From: an uncultured Butyricicoccus sp. | GTDB lineage: Bacteria; Bacillota; Clostridia; Oscillospirales; Butyricicoccaceae | NCBI GenBank assembly: GCA_900555465.1 | Contig: USLE01000039.1 | Location: 1 to 8,526 of the forward strand | DNA: 8,526 nt | Reading direction: 5' to 3' | Shown here: one piece after another, positions 1 to 7,487 of the stretch | Numbering within the stretch: position 1 is the first letter of the stretch | Layout of the letters: each line of letters starts with the position of its first letter | The notes under the pieces: model-generated | The model's input: the letters and a program-made list of their open reading frames with translations, nothing else | What the model was told of the DNA's origin: nothing | The model's database searches: none | Translations under genes and position numbers: made by a program

Positions 1-2354
1 AAACACGGCATCATAAAGTCGAAGTCCGCGAGCGCGGCGACGTTCGCGTGCAGCAGCTCGGGGTAATAGGCCACGACCGGGCAGTTGTAGCAGTTGGTCG
101 CGCGGCCCTCGTCCAGATTGTAGGTCATGCAGGGGTAGAAAATCGAATCCACGCCCTTTTCGAGCAGGTTCTCGATGTGGCCGTGCATGAGCTTGGCCGG
201 ATAGCACACGGTATCCGACGGGATGGAGTGCTGGCCCTGCATGTACATGTCGCGGGTGGACACGTCGGACAGCACGGTCTCGAACCCGAGCGCGCGCAGG
301 AAGGTGGTCCAGAACGGCAGCAGCTCGTAGTAGTTCAGGCCAAAGGGCAGGCCGACCGTTGCGATCGGGTGCGGGTTGCCCGAGGGCTCGCCGTAGCTGC
401 GGAGCTTTTCCAGCTTCCACTGGTACAGGTTCGGCAGGTCGGCCTTTTTGGTGCCGCCGAGCGGACGCTCGCAGCGGTTGCCCGAGATAAAGCGGCGGCC
501 GCCGCCGAAGTCGTTGATGGTCAGGTTGCAGTGGTTCTCGCACAGGCCGCAGCGCGCGGATTTGACCGTGTGCCGGAAGGAGGCGAGCACATCCATGCCG
601 ACCAGCGAGGTCTGCGCCGGGCGGTTGTCCTTGGCGTGCAGCGCCGCGCCGTACGCGCCCATCAGGCCCGCGATCGCGGGACGGGTCACGTCGCGGCCGA
701 TCTCCTGCTCGAACGAGCGCAGGATGGCGTCGTTGAGGAACGTGCCGCCCTGCACGACGATGTGCTGGCCGAGGTCGTCCGGCGAGTGGGCGCGGATGAC
801 CTTGTACAGCGCGTTCTTGACGACCGAGACCGACAGGCCGGCCGAGATCGCGTCGATGCCCGCGCCGTCCTTCTGCGCCTGCTTGACCGACGAGTTCATG
901 AACACCGTGCAGCGCGAGCCGAGGTCGATCGGGTGCTTTGCGAACAGGCCGAGCTTGCAGAACTCCTCGATCGAGTAGCCCATCGAGCGGGCGAAGGTCT
1001 CGATGAACGAGCCGCAGCCGGAAGAGCACGCCTCGTTGAGCGAAATATTGTCAATGCACTTGTTGCGGATCTTGAAGCATTTGATGTCCTGCCCGCCGAT
1101 GTCGATGATGAAGTCGACGTCCGGGCAGAAGTGGCGCGCTGCGCGGAAGTGCGCGACCGTCTCGACCAGACCGAAGTCCACGCCGAAGGCGTGCTGGATG
1201 AGCGCCTCGCCGTAGCCGGTGACCGCGCTGGATACGATATGTACGCGGTCGCCGCACAGCTCGTAGAGCTTTGTCAGCTGCTCGCGGATGACATCCGCCG
1301 GGTTGCCCTTGTTGGACTGGTAGTGGTGGAACAGGATCTGGTGATCCTCGCCGATCAGCACCAGCTTGGTCGTGGTCGAGCCGCAGTCGATGCCGAGGTA
1401 GGCGTCGCCCTCGTACATGGTGACGTTCTGCGTCATCACATCGTGCACGCCGTGGCGGTGCTTGAATTCCTCGTACTGCTGCTCGTTTTCAAACAGCGGC
1501 GGCAGGTAGTTGGCGACCACGGGCGCGCCCGCCGCGTGCTCGAGCGCGTCGAGCAGCGAATCGACCGAGTAGGTCTTCTGGGTGTCCTTTGCGTATTCCG
1601 CCGCGCCCGCCGCGATCGCGTACGGCGCGAGGGCGGGGAAGTGGGCGTGCATGTCATCCAGCTTCAGGGTCTCCTGAAAGCGCTTCTGCAGGCCCTTGAA
1701 GAAGAACAGCGGGCCGCCGAGGAAGAGCACGTCGCCCTTGATCTCGCGCCCCTGCGCGAGGCCGGCGACCGTCTGGTTGACGACCGCCTGAAAGATGGAG
1801 GCGGCAACGTCCTCCTTGCGCGCGCCGTCATTTAAAAGCGGCTGGATATCCGACTTGGCGAATACGCCGCAGCGGGAAGCGATGGTGTAGATCTGCTCCG
1901 CGTGCTGCGCGAGCTCGTCGAGCTCGCCCGGGGTCACGTCGAGCAGCACGGCCATCTGGTCGATGAAAGCGCCGGTGCCGCCCGCGCAGGAGCCGTTCAT
2001 GCGCTCCTCCAGCTGGCCGGACAGGAACACGATCTTTGCGTCCTCGCCGCCCAGCTCGATGACCACGTCCGCCTGCGGCACGTGCACGCCGACCGCCTTG
2101 CGGGTGGCGAATACCTCCTGCACGAAGTCGATGTCCGCCGCCTTGGCAACGCCGAGGCCCGCCGAACCGGTGATCGCGCAGCGGATCGTCGCGTCCGGGC
2201 CGATCACCTCGCGCGCATTCTGCACCAGCTCGACCGCCTTTTCGCGCACCTTGGAAAAGTGGCGCTCATAGTGCTTGTGGATGATCTCTCCATCGCGCAC
2301 GACCACGATCTTGACCGTCGTCGAGCCGATGTCGATTCCTACATTTACGTTCAT
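1..2354 (-). CDS. 2-hydroxyacyl-CoA dehydratase activase-like protein, double ASKHA ATPase plus DUF2229 region (3' end outside window)
   Basis: The visible 784 codons begin MNVNVGIDIGSTTVKIVVV, a phosphate-1 motif of the BadF/BadG/BcrA/BcrD ATPase family. Two such ATPase domains lie in tandem (about residues 3-250 and 325-590; the second opens LGIDCGSTTTKLVLI). Domain 1 has GGEDAK near residue 101, Cys123 in NGSCAGGTG and Cys162 in SRCGVF. Domain 2 has GGQDIK, Cys443 in NEACSSGCG and Cys482 in SRCTVF. In the dehydratase activator HgdC the equivalent two cysteines bind a [4Fe-4S] cluster shared by a dimer; here each pair is 39 residues apart, as in HgdC. A DUF2229-like part follows, with CGLCENHC (Cys602, 605, 609), Cys628 and SDTVCYPAKL. 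Family members of this layout are about 1400 residues long, so roughly half is missing. The ATG at 2354 follows AAGGA, with AGGAG further upstream. The precise substrate system of these long proteins is not established; ATP-driven electron transfer is inferred. Confidence 0.9.
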   Translation of the reverse strand, partial: MNVNVGIDIGSTTVKIVVVRDGEIIHKHYERHFSKVREKAVELVQNAREVIGPDATIRCAITGSAGLGVAKAADIDFVQEVFATRKAVGVHVPQADVVIELGGEDAKIVFLSGQLEERMNGSCAGGTGAFIDQMAVLLDVTPGELDELAQHAEQIYTIASRCGVFAKSDIQPLLNDGARKEDVAASIFQAVVNQTVAGLAQGREIKGDVLFLGGPLFFFKGLQKRFQETLKLDDMHAHFPALAPYAIAAGAAEYAKDTQKTYSVDSLLDALEHAAGAPVVANYLPPLFENEQQYEEFKHRHGVHDVMTQNVTMYEGDAYLGIDCGSTTTKLVLIGEDHQILFHHYQSNKGNPADVIREQLTKLYELCGDRVHIVSSAVTGYGEALIQHAFGVDFGLVETVAHFRAARHFCPDVDFIIDIGGQDIKCFKIRNKCIDNISLNEACSSGCGSFIETFARSMGYSIEEFCKLGLFAKHPIDLGSRCTVFMNSSVKQAQKDGAGIDAISAGLSVSVVKNALYKVIRAHSPDDLGQHIVVQGGTFLNDAILRSFEQEIGRDVTRPAIAGLMGAYGAALHAKDNRPAQTSLVGMDVLASFRHTVKSARCGLCENHCNLTINDFGGGRRFISGNRCERPLGGTKKADLPNLYQWKLEKLRSYGEPSGNPHPIATVGLPFGLNYYELLPFWTTFLRALGFETVLSDVSTRDMYMQGQHSIPSDTVCYPAKLMHGHIENLLEKGVDSIFYPCMTYNLDEGRATNCYNCPVVAYYPELLHANVAALADFDFMMPC

Positions 2355-2462
2355 ATATCCTTATTCTCTCCTGTAAACGAAGCCGTGCGAGCAGCCCTTG
2401 CAAAGAAAGCCGCACAGACTGGCCGGCGGCAGGCAAAATCTCGCGTATTTTAATCTATATTA

Positions 2463-2490
2463 ATTATAAACGTGTGCGGGAAAATGTCAA
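2463..2490 (-). promoter_or_regulatory. Sigma-A-type promoter of the activase-like gene
   Basis: Read on the minus strand there is TTGACA (2490-2485), a 16-bp spacer, then TATAAT (2468-2463), both perfect consensus. Transcription would start near 2456, giving a leader of about 100 nt before the ATG at 2354. It lies back to back with the metK promoter, with 36 bp between the two -35 boxes. Confidence 0.85.
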
Positions 2491-2526
2491 TCCGCAGACA
2501 ATATCCTAATTTGCCGAATTTATCCC

Positions 2527-2555
2527 TTGACAAAACGTGCGTTTTTATATAGAAT
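2527..2555 (+). promoter_or_regulatory. Sigma-A-type promoter of metK and its SAM riboswitch leader
   Basis: TTGACA (2527-2532), a 17-bp spacer and TAGAAT (2550-2555). The predicted start near 2562 falls about 17 nt before the first paired base of the SAM-I aptamer, which is where a riboswitch promoter should be. Confidence 0.88.
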
Positions 2556-2578
2556 ATACCGCGTAAAACAATATATGA

Positions 2579-2681
2579 CCTTATCGAGAGCGGTGGAGGG
2601 AACGGCCCTGTGAAACCCGGCAACCTGCGCGGAATAAGCGCGTAAGGTGCCAAATCCGGCGTAGGAACACGAAAGATGAGG
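2579..2681 (+). promoter_or_regulatory. SAM-I (S-box) riboswitch aptamer
   Basis: The S-box core is clear: GCGGTGGAGGGA near 2590, GGCCCTGTGAAACCCGGCAACC across about 2604-2625 in which the GAAACCCGGCAACC block is near invariant, then AAGGTGCCAAATCC near 2644, and AAAGATGAG at the 3' end. Helix P1 forms between CCTTATC (2579-2585) and GATGAGG (2675-2681), seven pairs with one G-U. The family binds S-adenosylmethionine and stops transcription when SAM is plentiful. It lies between the metK promoter and metK, so it gives product feedback on SAM synthesis. GGGGGC at 2680-2685 can pair with GCTCCC at 2700-2705 (one G-U), overlapping both the P1 3' strand and the terminator 5' arm, so it is a good antiterminator candidate. 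Confidence 0.96.
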
Positions 2682-2698
2682 GGGCAAAACGGTCATTG

Positions 2699-2723
2699 CG
2701 CTCCCATTTGGGAGCGTTTTTTT
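2699..2723 (+). terminator. Riboswitch-controlled intrinsic terminator upstream of metK
   Basis: CGCTCCC (2699-2705), loop ATTT, GGGAGCG (2710-2716), then seven T (2717-2723). It starts 17 nt after P1 of the SAM-I aptamer and ends 39 nt before the metK ATG, the expected place for an S-box OFF switch. Its 5' arm is the sequence that the candidate antiterminator would occupy when SAM is absent. Confidence 0.93.
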
Positions 2724-2762
2724 ATTGCACCCCAACGTATGCAGAAAGGAACAGAACGACAA

Positions 2763-3947
<1,185 letters not shown>

Positions 3948-3991
3948 TCGGACGGACGCCGCGGACAAAAGGATTTTGGAGGCGGTAAACC

Positions 3992-4606
3992 ATGACGGAG
4001 GAAGAGAAAATCTTTGCGGGAAAGCTGTTTGACGCGCGCACCAAAGAGCTGCGCGACATCAAGCACAAGGCGCACATCCTGTGCCAGAAGTTCAACCAGA
4101 TGGACGAGTACGACCCCGCGCGTCTGCCCATCATCCGCGAGTTCATCGGGAAAATCGGTGAGAAATATTATTTTCAGGGGCCGATCCAGTTCAACTACGG
4201 CTCGCATACCTTTATCGGGGAGAACTTCTTCTGCAACTTCAATCTGACCGTGATGGACGACGCGCGCATCTTCATCGGGGACAACGTGATGTTCGGGCCG
4301 AACGTGTCGCTCATGGCGACCGACCATCCGCTGATCGCGCACGAGCGCACCAGCATGCGCTATCCGGACGGACACGTCTCCATGTCCGAGTTTGCCAAGG
4401 ATATCCACATCGGCAGTAACGTCTGGCTCGCGGCGAACGTCGTGGTGCTGGGCGGCGTGACCATTGGGGACGGCGCGGTCATCGGTGCGGGCAGCGTGGT
4501 GACCAAAGACATCCCGGCGGGATATCTTGCGGTCGGCGTGCCGTGCAGGCCGCTGCGCCCGATCACCGAAGCGGACTCCAAAATGCACCTGCTGGCGGAG
4601 GAATAA
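3992..4606 (+). CDS. Maltose/galactoside-type O-acetyltransferase (left-handed beta-helix)
   Basis: A 204-residue protein of the maltose/galactoside acetyltransferase family, which moves an acetyl group from acetyl-CoA to a hydroxyl of a sugar or similar small molecule. Residues 3-57 form the N-terminal helical Mac-like domain (EEEKIFAGKLFDARTKEL). Hexapeptide repeats of the type [LIV]GxxxxI run from about 74 to 185 (FIGENFF, FIGDNVMFGPNV, HIGSNVWLAANV, TIGDGAVIGAGSVV). His112 in ATDHPL corresponds to the catalytic His of LacA (His115). The C-terminal GVPCRPLRPI is typical. It is slightly longer than common Maa/LacA proteins. GGAGG (3978-3982) lies 9 bp before the ATG. It shares metK's transcript and hence probably its SAM riboswitch. 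The acceptor cannot be told from sequence; serine acetyltransferase is unlikely because the CysE N-terminal domain is absent. Confidence 0.9.
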   Translation: MTEEEKIFAGKLFDARTKELRDIKHKAHILCQKFNQMDEYDPARLPIIREFIGKIGEKYYFQGPIQFNYGSHTFIGENFFCNFNLTVMDDARIFIGDNVMFGPNVSLMATDHPLIAHERTSMRYPDGHVSMSEFAKDIHIGSNVWLAANVVVLGGVTIGDGAVIGAGSVVTKDIPAGYLAVGVPCRPLRPITEADSKMHLLAEE

Positions 4607-4617
4607 GAGAATACGAC

Positions 4618-4652
4618 AAAAGCGCCCCGCGTAACTACGCGGGGCGCTTTTT
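4618..4652. terminator. Bidirectional intrinsic terminator between convergent units
   Basis: An 11-bp perfect stem, GCGCCCCGCGT (4622-4632) with ACGCGGGGCGC (4637-4647), loop AACT. It is flanked by AAAA (4618-4621) and TTTTT (4648-4652), so it can work in both directions. It starts 12 bp after the acetyltransferase stop and ends 4 bp before the stop of the minus-strand membrane protein gene. Confidence 0.92.
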
Positions 4653-4656
4653 GCTG

Positions 4657-5301
4657 TCAGTCGAGCGTGGCATACAGCAGGCCATAGATACCGAAGAACA
4701 CAACGGCCAATGCGATGACCGGCGCGGCGGGTATCTGGAACAGCACGGTGCGGAGCACATTGCCGACAAAGAGATCCAGAACGTCGTCACACCAGAGGCC
4801 CAGTATGCACAGGGCAAGTGCTCTGCGGTTGCTCAGGATGGAGCTGACATACGGCCTGCGATAAAGCAGGACGATGATCGAGAGCAGGACAAAAAAGAGC
4901 GTGCAAAAAGAAAAGAGAATCCCGACGTTGACTGTCAGCGACGGCCATCCAGCAAATGCAAATATGGCAGGCTGGAGCAGCAGGACGGCGAGCGCAAACG
5001 CCACATCCCGCAGCAGCGCCAGCAGCTGGTAGCGTCCCGACGGCGGCGGAAACGCGGAGATGATCTCGTCGCACATCAGCCGGTAGTCCGCCCCGATGAC
5101 CGCCTCCGGCGGCTCGCCGCGTGCCTCGGCATCCGCCAGCATGCGGATCATGTCCCGCCGCGCGAGCTCCTGATCAAAGGGGCGGACGGGCGCACTGCGG
5201 ATATAATCCGTGATGTTGGCGATCAAAATCGTTGACGCGGTGGAAAGCGGTTCCAACGCGCGTTTGTTCTCACGGCGGAGGTTGCGAAGTCGCTTGCTCA
5301 T
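4657..5301 (-). CDS. DUF1048/HAAS-like membrane protein, last gene of the padR operon
   Basis: A 214-residue protein of unknown function. The N-terminal soluble part (about 1-88) is helical and basic at first (MSKRLRNLRR), with the pattern RRDMIRMLADAEARG at 48-62 and VIGADYRLMCDEII at 68-81. This resembles DUF1048, whose members carry a similar G-[ED]-D-x(3)-[FM]-CDE motif and are typically encoded beside PadR regulators; the related HAAS domains have the same habit. About four membrane segments follow (94-116, 125-147, 160-180, 188-210). It is a divergent paralogue of the upstream gene. The ATG at 5301 follows a run AAAAAAAGGGGGG just after the upstream stop; the gap to that stop is 17 bp. 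A role as membrane partner or target of the PadR is inferred from order only. The DUF1048 assignment is by motif resemblance. Confidence 0.85.
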   Translation of the reverse strand: MSKRLRNLRRENKRALEPLSTASTILIANITDYIRSAPVRPFDQELARRDMIRMLADAEARGEPPEAVIGADYRLMCDEIISAFPPPSGRYQLLALLRDVAFALAVLLLQPAIFAFAGWPSLTVNVGILFSFCTLFFVLLSIIVLLYRRPYVSSILSNRRALALCILGLWCDDVLDLFVGNVLRTVLFQIPAAPVIALAVVFFGIYGLLYATLD

Positions 5302-5318
5302 GGTGATCCCCCCTTTTT

Positions 5319-6029
5319 TTAATCCAGCTTGGCGTCCAGCAGCTTCCAAAGCCCGAACAGTGCGAGAAGCATCGCGAGTACGGCAAGCAGGTGGATACGG
5401 CATAACTCATGGGGCAACAGCCAGTGCAGCGCGAGCAAAACAGCAAAGATGAAAAGGTAAAGCAGCACACCCACCACTTTACGGGCAGTCGTGTGCGGCC
5501 GGTCGGGGTCGGGCGACGGTACCGCACACAAAGCAAAGGCGGCGGCCAGCACAAACGCCAATCCAAGCACATCGCCCAGCGTAATCGCGGTGTACCAGGG
5601 ATCATCCGGACCGTACAAGCGTTCCAGCACGGCTGGCGGCAGGGTACCGGCATCCCTGCGGAAGAAAAACGCATTTGGCAGGTCGTTTAACAGCAGCCGG
5701 ACACCGTAGACCACCAGCACGAAGGGCAACCCGTCACGCAGGGAGCGGAGAAACTGCCGCAACAGCGTGGGGCGTGGCAATGCATCGATCACGTGGTCGC
5801 AGAACGCGCGGTAATCTTCACCGAGCACGTCCGTTGGCGTGTCGCCGCGCGCTGCGGCGTCAGACAGCATCTGGATCACGTCGCTCCGTATACACTCACG
5901 CTCGTAGCTGCTGACGCGTACATCGTGGAGGTGTTCTGTGATTTGAAGCAGCGCGCAGTGGGCGGACTGGGGCAGTTGCTGTGCCGCCGCGTCGTTCGCC
6001 CTGCGCAGCTGTTTGGTTCGTTTGCTCAT
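5319..6029 (-). CDS. DUF1048/HAAS-like membrane protein, second gene of the padR operon
   Basis: A 236-residue protein of unknown function, paralogous to the next gene downstream. It opens MSKRTKQLRRAND; the shared core is RSDVIQMLSDAAARG at 48-62 and VLGEDYRAFCDHVIDALP at 68-85, the DUF1048-like signature. About four membrane segments lie at 99-114, 147-170, 184-205 and 211-231, with a longer loop at 115-146 than in its sister. It ends in LLDAKLD, the sister in YATLD. AGGGGA precedes the ATG by 6 bp. The ATG overlaps the padR stop as ATGA (6026-6029), which suggests translational coupling and matched amounts. In this class of operon the soluble domain is thought to signal together with the PadR regulator; that is family knowledge, not shown here. 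Confidence 0.87.
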   Translation of the reverse strand: MSKRTKQLRRANDAAAQQLPQSAHCALLQITEHLHDVRVSSYERECIRSDVIQMLSDAAARGDTPTDVLGEDYRAFCDHVIDALPRPTLLRQFLRSLRDGLPFVLVVYGVRLLLNDLPNAFFFRRDAGTLPPAVLERLYGPDDPWYTAITLGDVLGLAFVLAAAFALCAVPSPDPDRPHTTARKVVGVLLYLFIFAVLLALHWLLPHELCRIHLLAVLAMLLALFGLWKLLDAKLD

Positions 6030-6361
6030 GTCGATTCCCCTTTCATCTCATCCATCAGTCGGTCGACCGCGCTCGTCAGCTCGCGGTAGCTGGCGAGGAA
6101 GGACGCGAGCTCTTCGCGGCCTTTGGCGGTCAAAGCATAATACTTGCGTTTGGGGCCGATCTCGGAAGCGCGGTACTCCGCATTGGCCAGCCCGTTCTTC
6201 TCCAGCCGGAGCAGCAGTGGATAGATCGTGCCCTCTGCGATCTGGCCGAAGCCGTAGTTTTTGAGCTGCTCGGCGATCTCGTAGCCGTAGGTCGGCTGGC
6301 GGCTGATGATCGCCATGATGCAGCCCTCCAGCGTGCCCTTGAGCATTTGCGATGGGATCAA
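6026..6361 (-). CDS. PadR-family transcriptional regulator
   Basis: A 111-residue PadR-type winged helix regulator of the short subfamily (about 110 residues, one C-terminal helix for dimer formation). The sequence shows IPSQMLKGTLEGCIMAII at 2-19, TYGYEI at 24-29, EGTIYPLLLRLEKNGL at 43-58 (recognition helix) and the wing GPKRKYYALTAKG at 69-81, then a dimer helix at about 84-107. The start is taken as TTG at 6361: AGGAGG (6375-6370) lies 8 bp ahead, and homologues begin with IPSQ-L-KG. A TTG at 6394 would also be in frame but has no suitable ribosome site. Such proteins usually repress their own operon and are released by a small ligand or drug. It leads an operon with two DUF1048-like membrane proteins and its promoter has a repeat operator. 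Confidence 0.95.
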   Translation of the reverse strand: MIPSQMLKGTLEGCIMAIISRQPTYGYEIAEQLKNYGFGQIAEGTIYPLLLRLEKNGLANAEYRASEIGPKRKYYALTAKGREELASFLASYRELTSAVDRLMDEMKGEST

Positions 6362-6394
6362 TCTGCCGCCCTCCTTTCCTTTGGTATCTTGCAA

Positions 6395-6430
6395 TGCAAT
6401 GTAGCAACTATATTGTATTGCAATGTAGCA
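6395..6430 (-). repeat. 12-bp direct repeat, candidate PadR operator
   Basis: TGCAATGTAGCA occurs twice, perfectly, at 6395-6406 and 6419-6430 (plus-strand reading; TGCTACATTGCA on the transcribed strand). Starts are 24 bp apart. One copy fills most of the -35/-10 spacer of the padR promoter, the other covers the predicted transcription start. The second copy overlaps a palindrome ATTGCAAT (6417-6424), and a further GCAAT precedes the first copy at 6391. Known PadR sites often contain ATGT/ACAT elements, present here in each copy. Autorepression is inferred. Confidence 0.72.
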
Positions 6431-6440
6431 GCGGCGTCAA
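6412..6440 (-). promoter_or_regulatory. Promoter of the padR-DUF1048-DUF1048 operon
   Basis: On the minus strand TTGACG (6440-6435), a 17-bp spacer and TACAAT (6417-6412). The start is predicted near 6405, about 44 nt before the TTG start codon at 6361. The spacer contains one copy of a 12-bp direct repeat and the start point the other. Confidence 0.82.
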
Positions 6441-6488
6441 CCGGCCGGGACGGATTTTGTAGGGATAGACAGAAAACCCGGTATGGAA

Positions 6489-6517
6489 TTGACTTTCCGG
6501 ACAAAAGCGGGTATGCT
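6489..6517 (+). promoter_or_regulatory. Promoter of the aldose 1-epimerase-like gene
   Basis: TTGACT (6489-6494), a 17-bp spacer and TATGCT (6512-6517). The start is predicted near 6524, giving a leader of about 28 nt before the ATG at 6552. It diverges from the padR promoter, with about 48 bp between the two -35 boxes. Confidence 0.75.
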
Positions 6518-6551
6518 GAAAGCATCAAAGCAGACAGGGAGGAAGAACATC

Positions 6552-7433
6552 ATGCAGGTATTGGAAAACGAACGCTTCCGCGTGGAGATCAGCGAGATGG
6601 GCGCGGAGCTGACGAGCTTCAAGAGCAAAACGACCGGCACCGAATACGTCTGGCAGGCCGACCCCGCGATCTGGAAGCGCCATGCGCCGATTTTGTTCCC
6701 GATCGTCGGGCGGCTCAAGGACAAGACCTATACCGTCGGCGGCAAGGCATACGAGATCACCCAGCATGGCTTCGGCCGCGATCTGGAATGGCAGGTGAGC
6801 CGCGAGAGCGACACCTGCGTGTCGTTCACGCTCACGCCGAACGACTACACGAAAAAGATGTATCCGTGGAACTTCCAGTGTACGGTGCGCTATACGCTGG
6901 ACGGCTGCTCGCTCAAAAAGGAGCATATCACGGAAAACTGCAGCGATTCGACCATGTATTATGAGGTTGGCGGGCACGACGCCTATAACCTCTGCTGGCA
7001 GGACGGCGAGCAGATCACGGATTATTATGTTGCGTTTGAAGGCGTGGACGCGCTCAGCCGCATCGTGACCGATGAGAGCGTGATGCTCACCCGTGAGCGC
7101 GTCCCCGTGCCGCTCGTGGAAGGCCGCCTGCCCATCACCCGCGGGCTGTTCGCAGACGACGCGGTTATGACCGAGGGGCTGCCGGTGCGCCGCGCGACTA
7201 TCGGCTGCACGAAAAACAGCCGGACCGTGACGATGGACTTCGCGGATTTCGATTACTTTGCAGTGTGGAGCGCGAATAAGGACTTCGATGTGCCCTATGT
7301 GTGTCTCGAGCCGTGGAGCACCCTGCCGGACGGCAGCTATCTCGACCACGCGATCGAGAACAAGGAGGGCGTGCGTGTGCTCCAGCCCGGCCAGAGCGAA
7401 ACCCTGTTGTTTACGACAACCATTCAGGAGTAA
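6552..7433 (+). CDS. Aldose 1-epimerase (mutarotase) family protein, LacX-like
   Basis: A cytoplasmic protein of the galactose mutarotase superfamily, expected to interconvert alpha and beta forms of a hexose or hexose phosphate. The 293 residues match the LacX-like branch, shorter than classical GalM. Visible motifs are PILFPIVGRLKD at 46-57, QHGFGRDLEW at 71-80, EVGGHDAYNLCW at 138-149 and VCLEPWSTLPDG at 250-261. By family comparison His72, His142 and Glu253 are the candidate substrate-binding and catalytic residues. The ATG at 6552 is preceded by GGGAGG with a 9-bp spacing; an in-frame ATG at 6483 lies upstream of the promoter -35 box and has no ribosome site. It is a single-gene unit, divergent from padR and convergent with the HTH-membrane protein gene. 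The true sugar is unknown. Confidence 0.94.
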   Translation: MQVLENERFRVEISEMGAELTSFKSKTTGTEYVWQADPAIWKRHAPILFPIVGRLKDKTYTVGGKAYEITQHGFGRDLEWQVSRESDTCVSFTLTPNDYTKKMYPWNFQCTVRYTLDGCSLKKEHITENCSDSTMYYEVGGHDAYNLCWQDGEQITDYYVAFEGVDALSRIVTDESVMLTRERVPVPLVEGRLPITRGLFADDAVMTEGLPVRRATIGCTKNSRTVTMDFADFDYFAVWSANKDFDVPYVCLEPWSTLPDGSYLDHAIENKEGVRVLQPGQSETLLFTTTIQE

Positions 7434-7437
7434 AATG

Positions 7438-7475
7438 AAAAAACGCCCCGGCATCCATTCGGATGCCGGGGCGTT
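7438..7475 (-). terminator. Intrinsic terminator of the HTH-membrane protein gene; also ends the epimerase gene less surely
   Basis: A 15-bp stem (7442-7456 with 7461-7475, core GCCCCGGCATCC) with loop ATTC. On the minus strand the hairpin is followed by six T (AAAAAA at 7438-7443 on plus). On the plus strand only two T follow, so it is a strong terminator for the minus-strand gene ending at 7488 and a weaker one for the epimerase gene ending at 7433. Confidence 0.87.
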
Positions 7476-7487
7476 GCCTGCCGGAGA

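Noticed and set aside
48..1835. A 595-codon open frame on the plus strand
   Set aside because: It is antisense to the activase-like gene, whose own frame carries clear ATPase and cysteine motifs. Long antisense frames are common in GC-rich DNA. The translation is low-complexity (Arg, Ala, Val, Asp rich), with no recognisable motif.
2385..2415. GTGCG/CGCAC inverted repeat in the activase leader
   Set aside because: Only five pairs around a 21-base loop with no further pairing, no T run and no known riboswitch core. Likely chance.
1902..2453. Plus-strand open frame over the start of the activase-like gene
   Set aside because: Antisense shadow with no ribosome site. It also runs through the activase promoter region.
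2676..2762. Upstream ATG giving metK 29 extra residues
   Set aside because: It lies inside P1 of the SAM riboswitch and the extension crosses the terminator. Homologues start at the 2763 ATG region.
5302..5403. N-terminal extension of the 214-residue membrane protein
   Set aside because: The extension overlaps the coding end of the upstream gene. The ATG at 5301 has a ribosome site and gives an MSKR-LRR start matching the paralogue.
6362..6394. Longer padR from the TTG at 6394
   Set aside because: It would encode the ribosome site AGGAGG itself and begin close to the predicted transcription start.
5981..6964. A 327-codon plus-strand open frame across padR, its promoter and the epimerase start
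   Set aside because: It runs antisense through padR and then out of frame through the epimerase gene; no conserved motif.
6525..7454. Minus-strand open frame opposite the epimerase gene
   Set aside because: Antisense shadow that also crosses the terminator hairpin.
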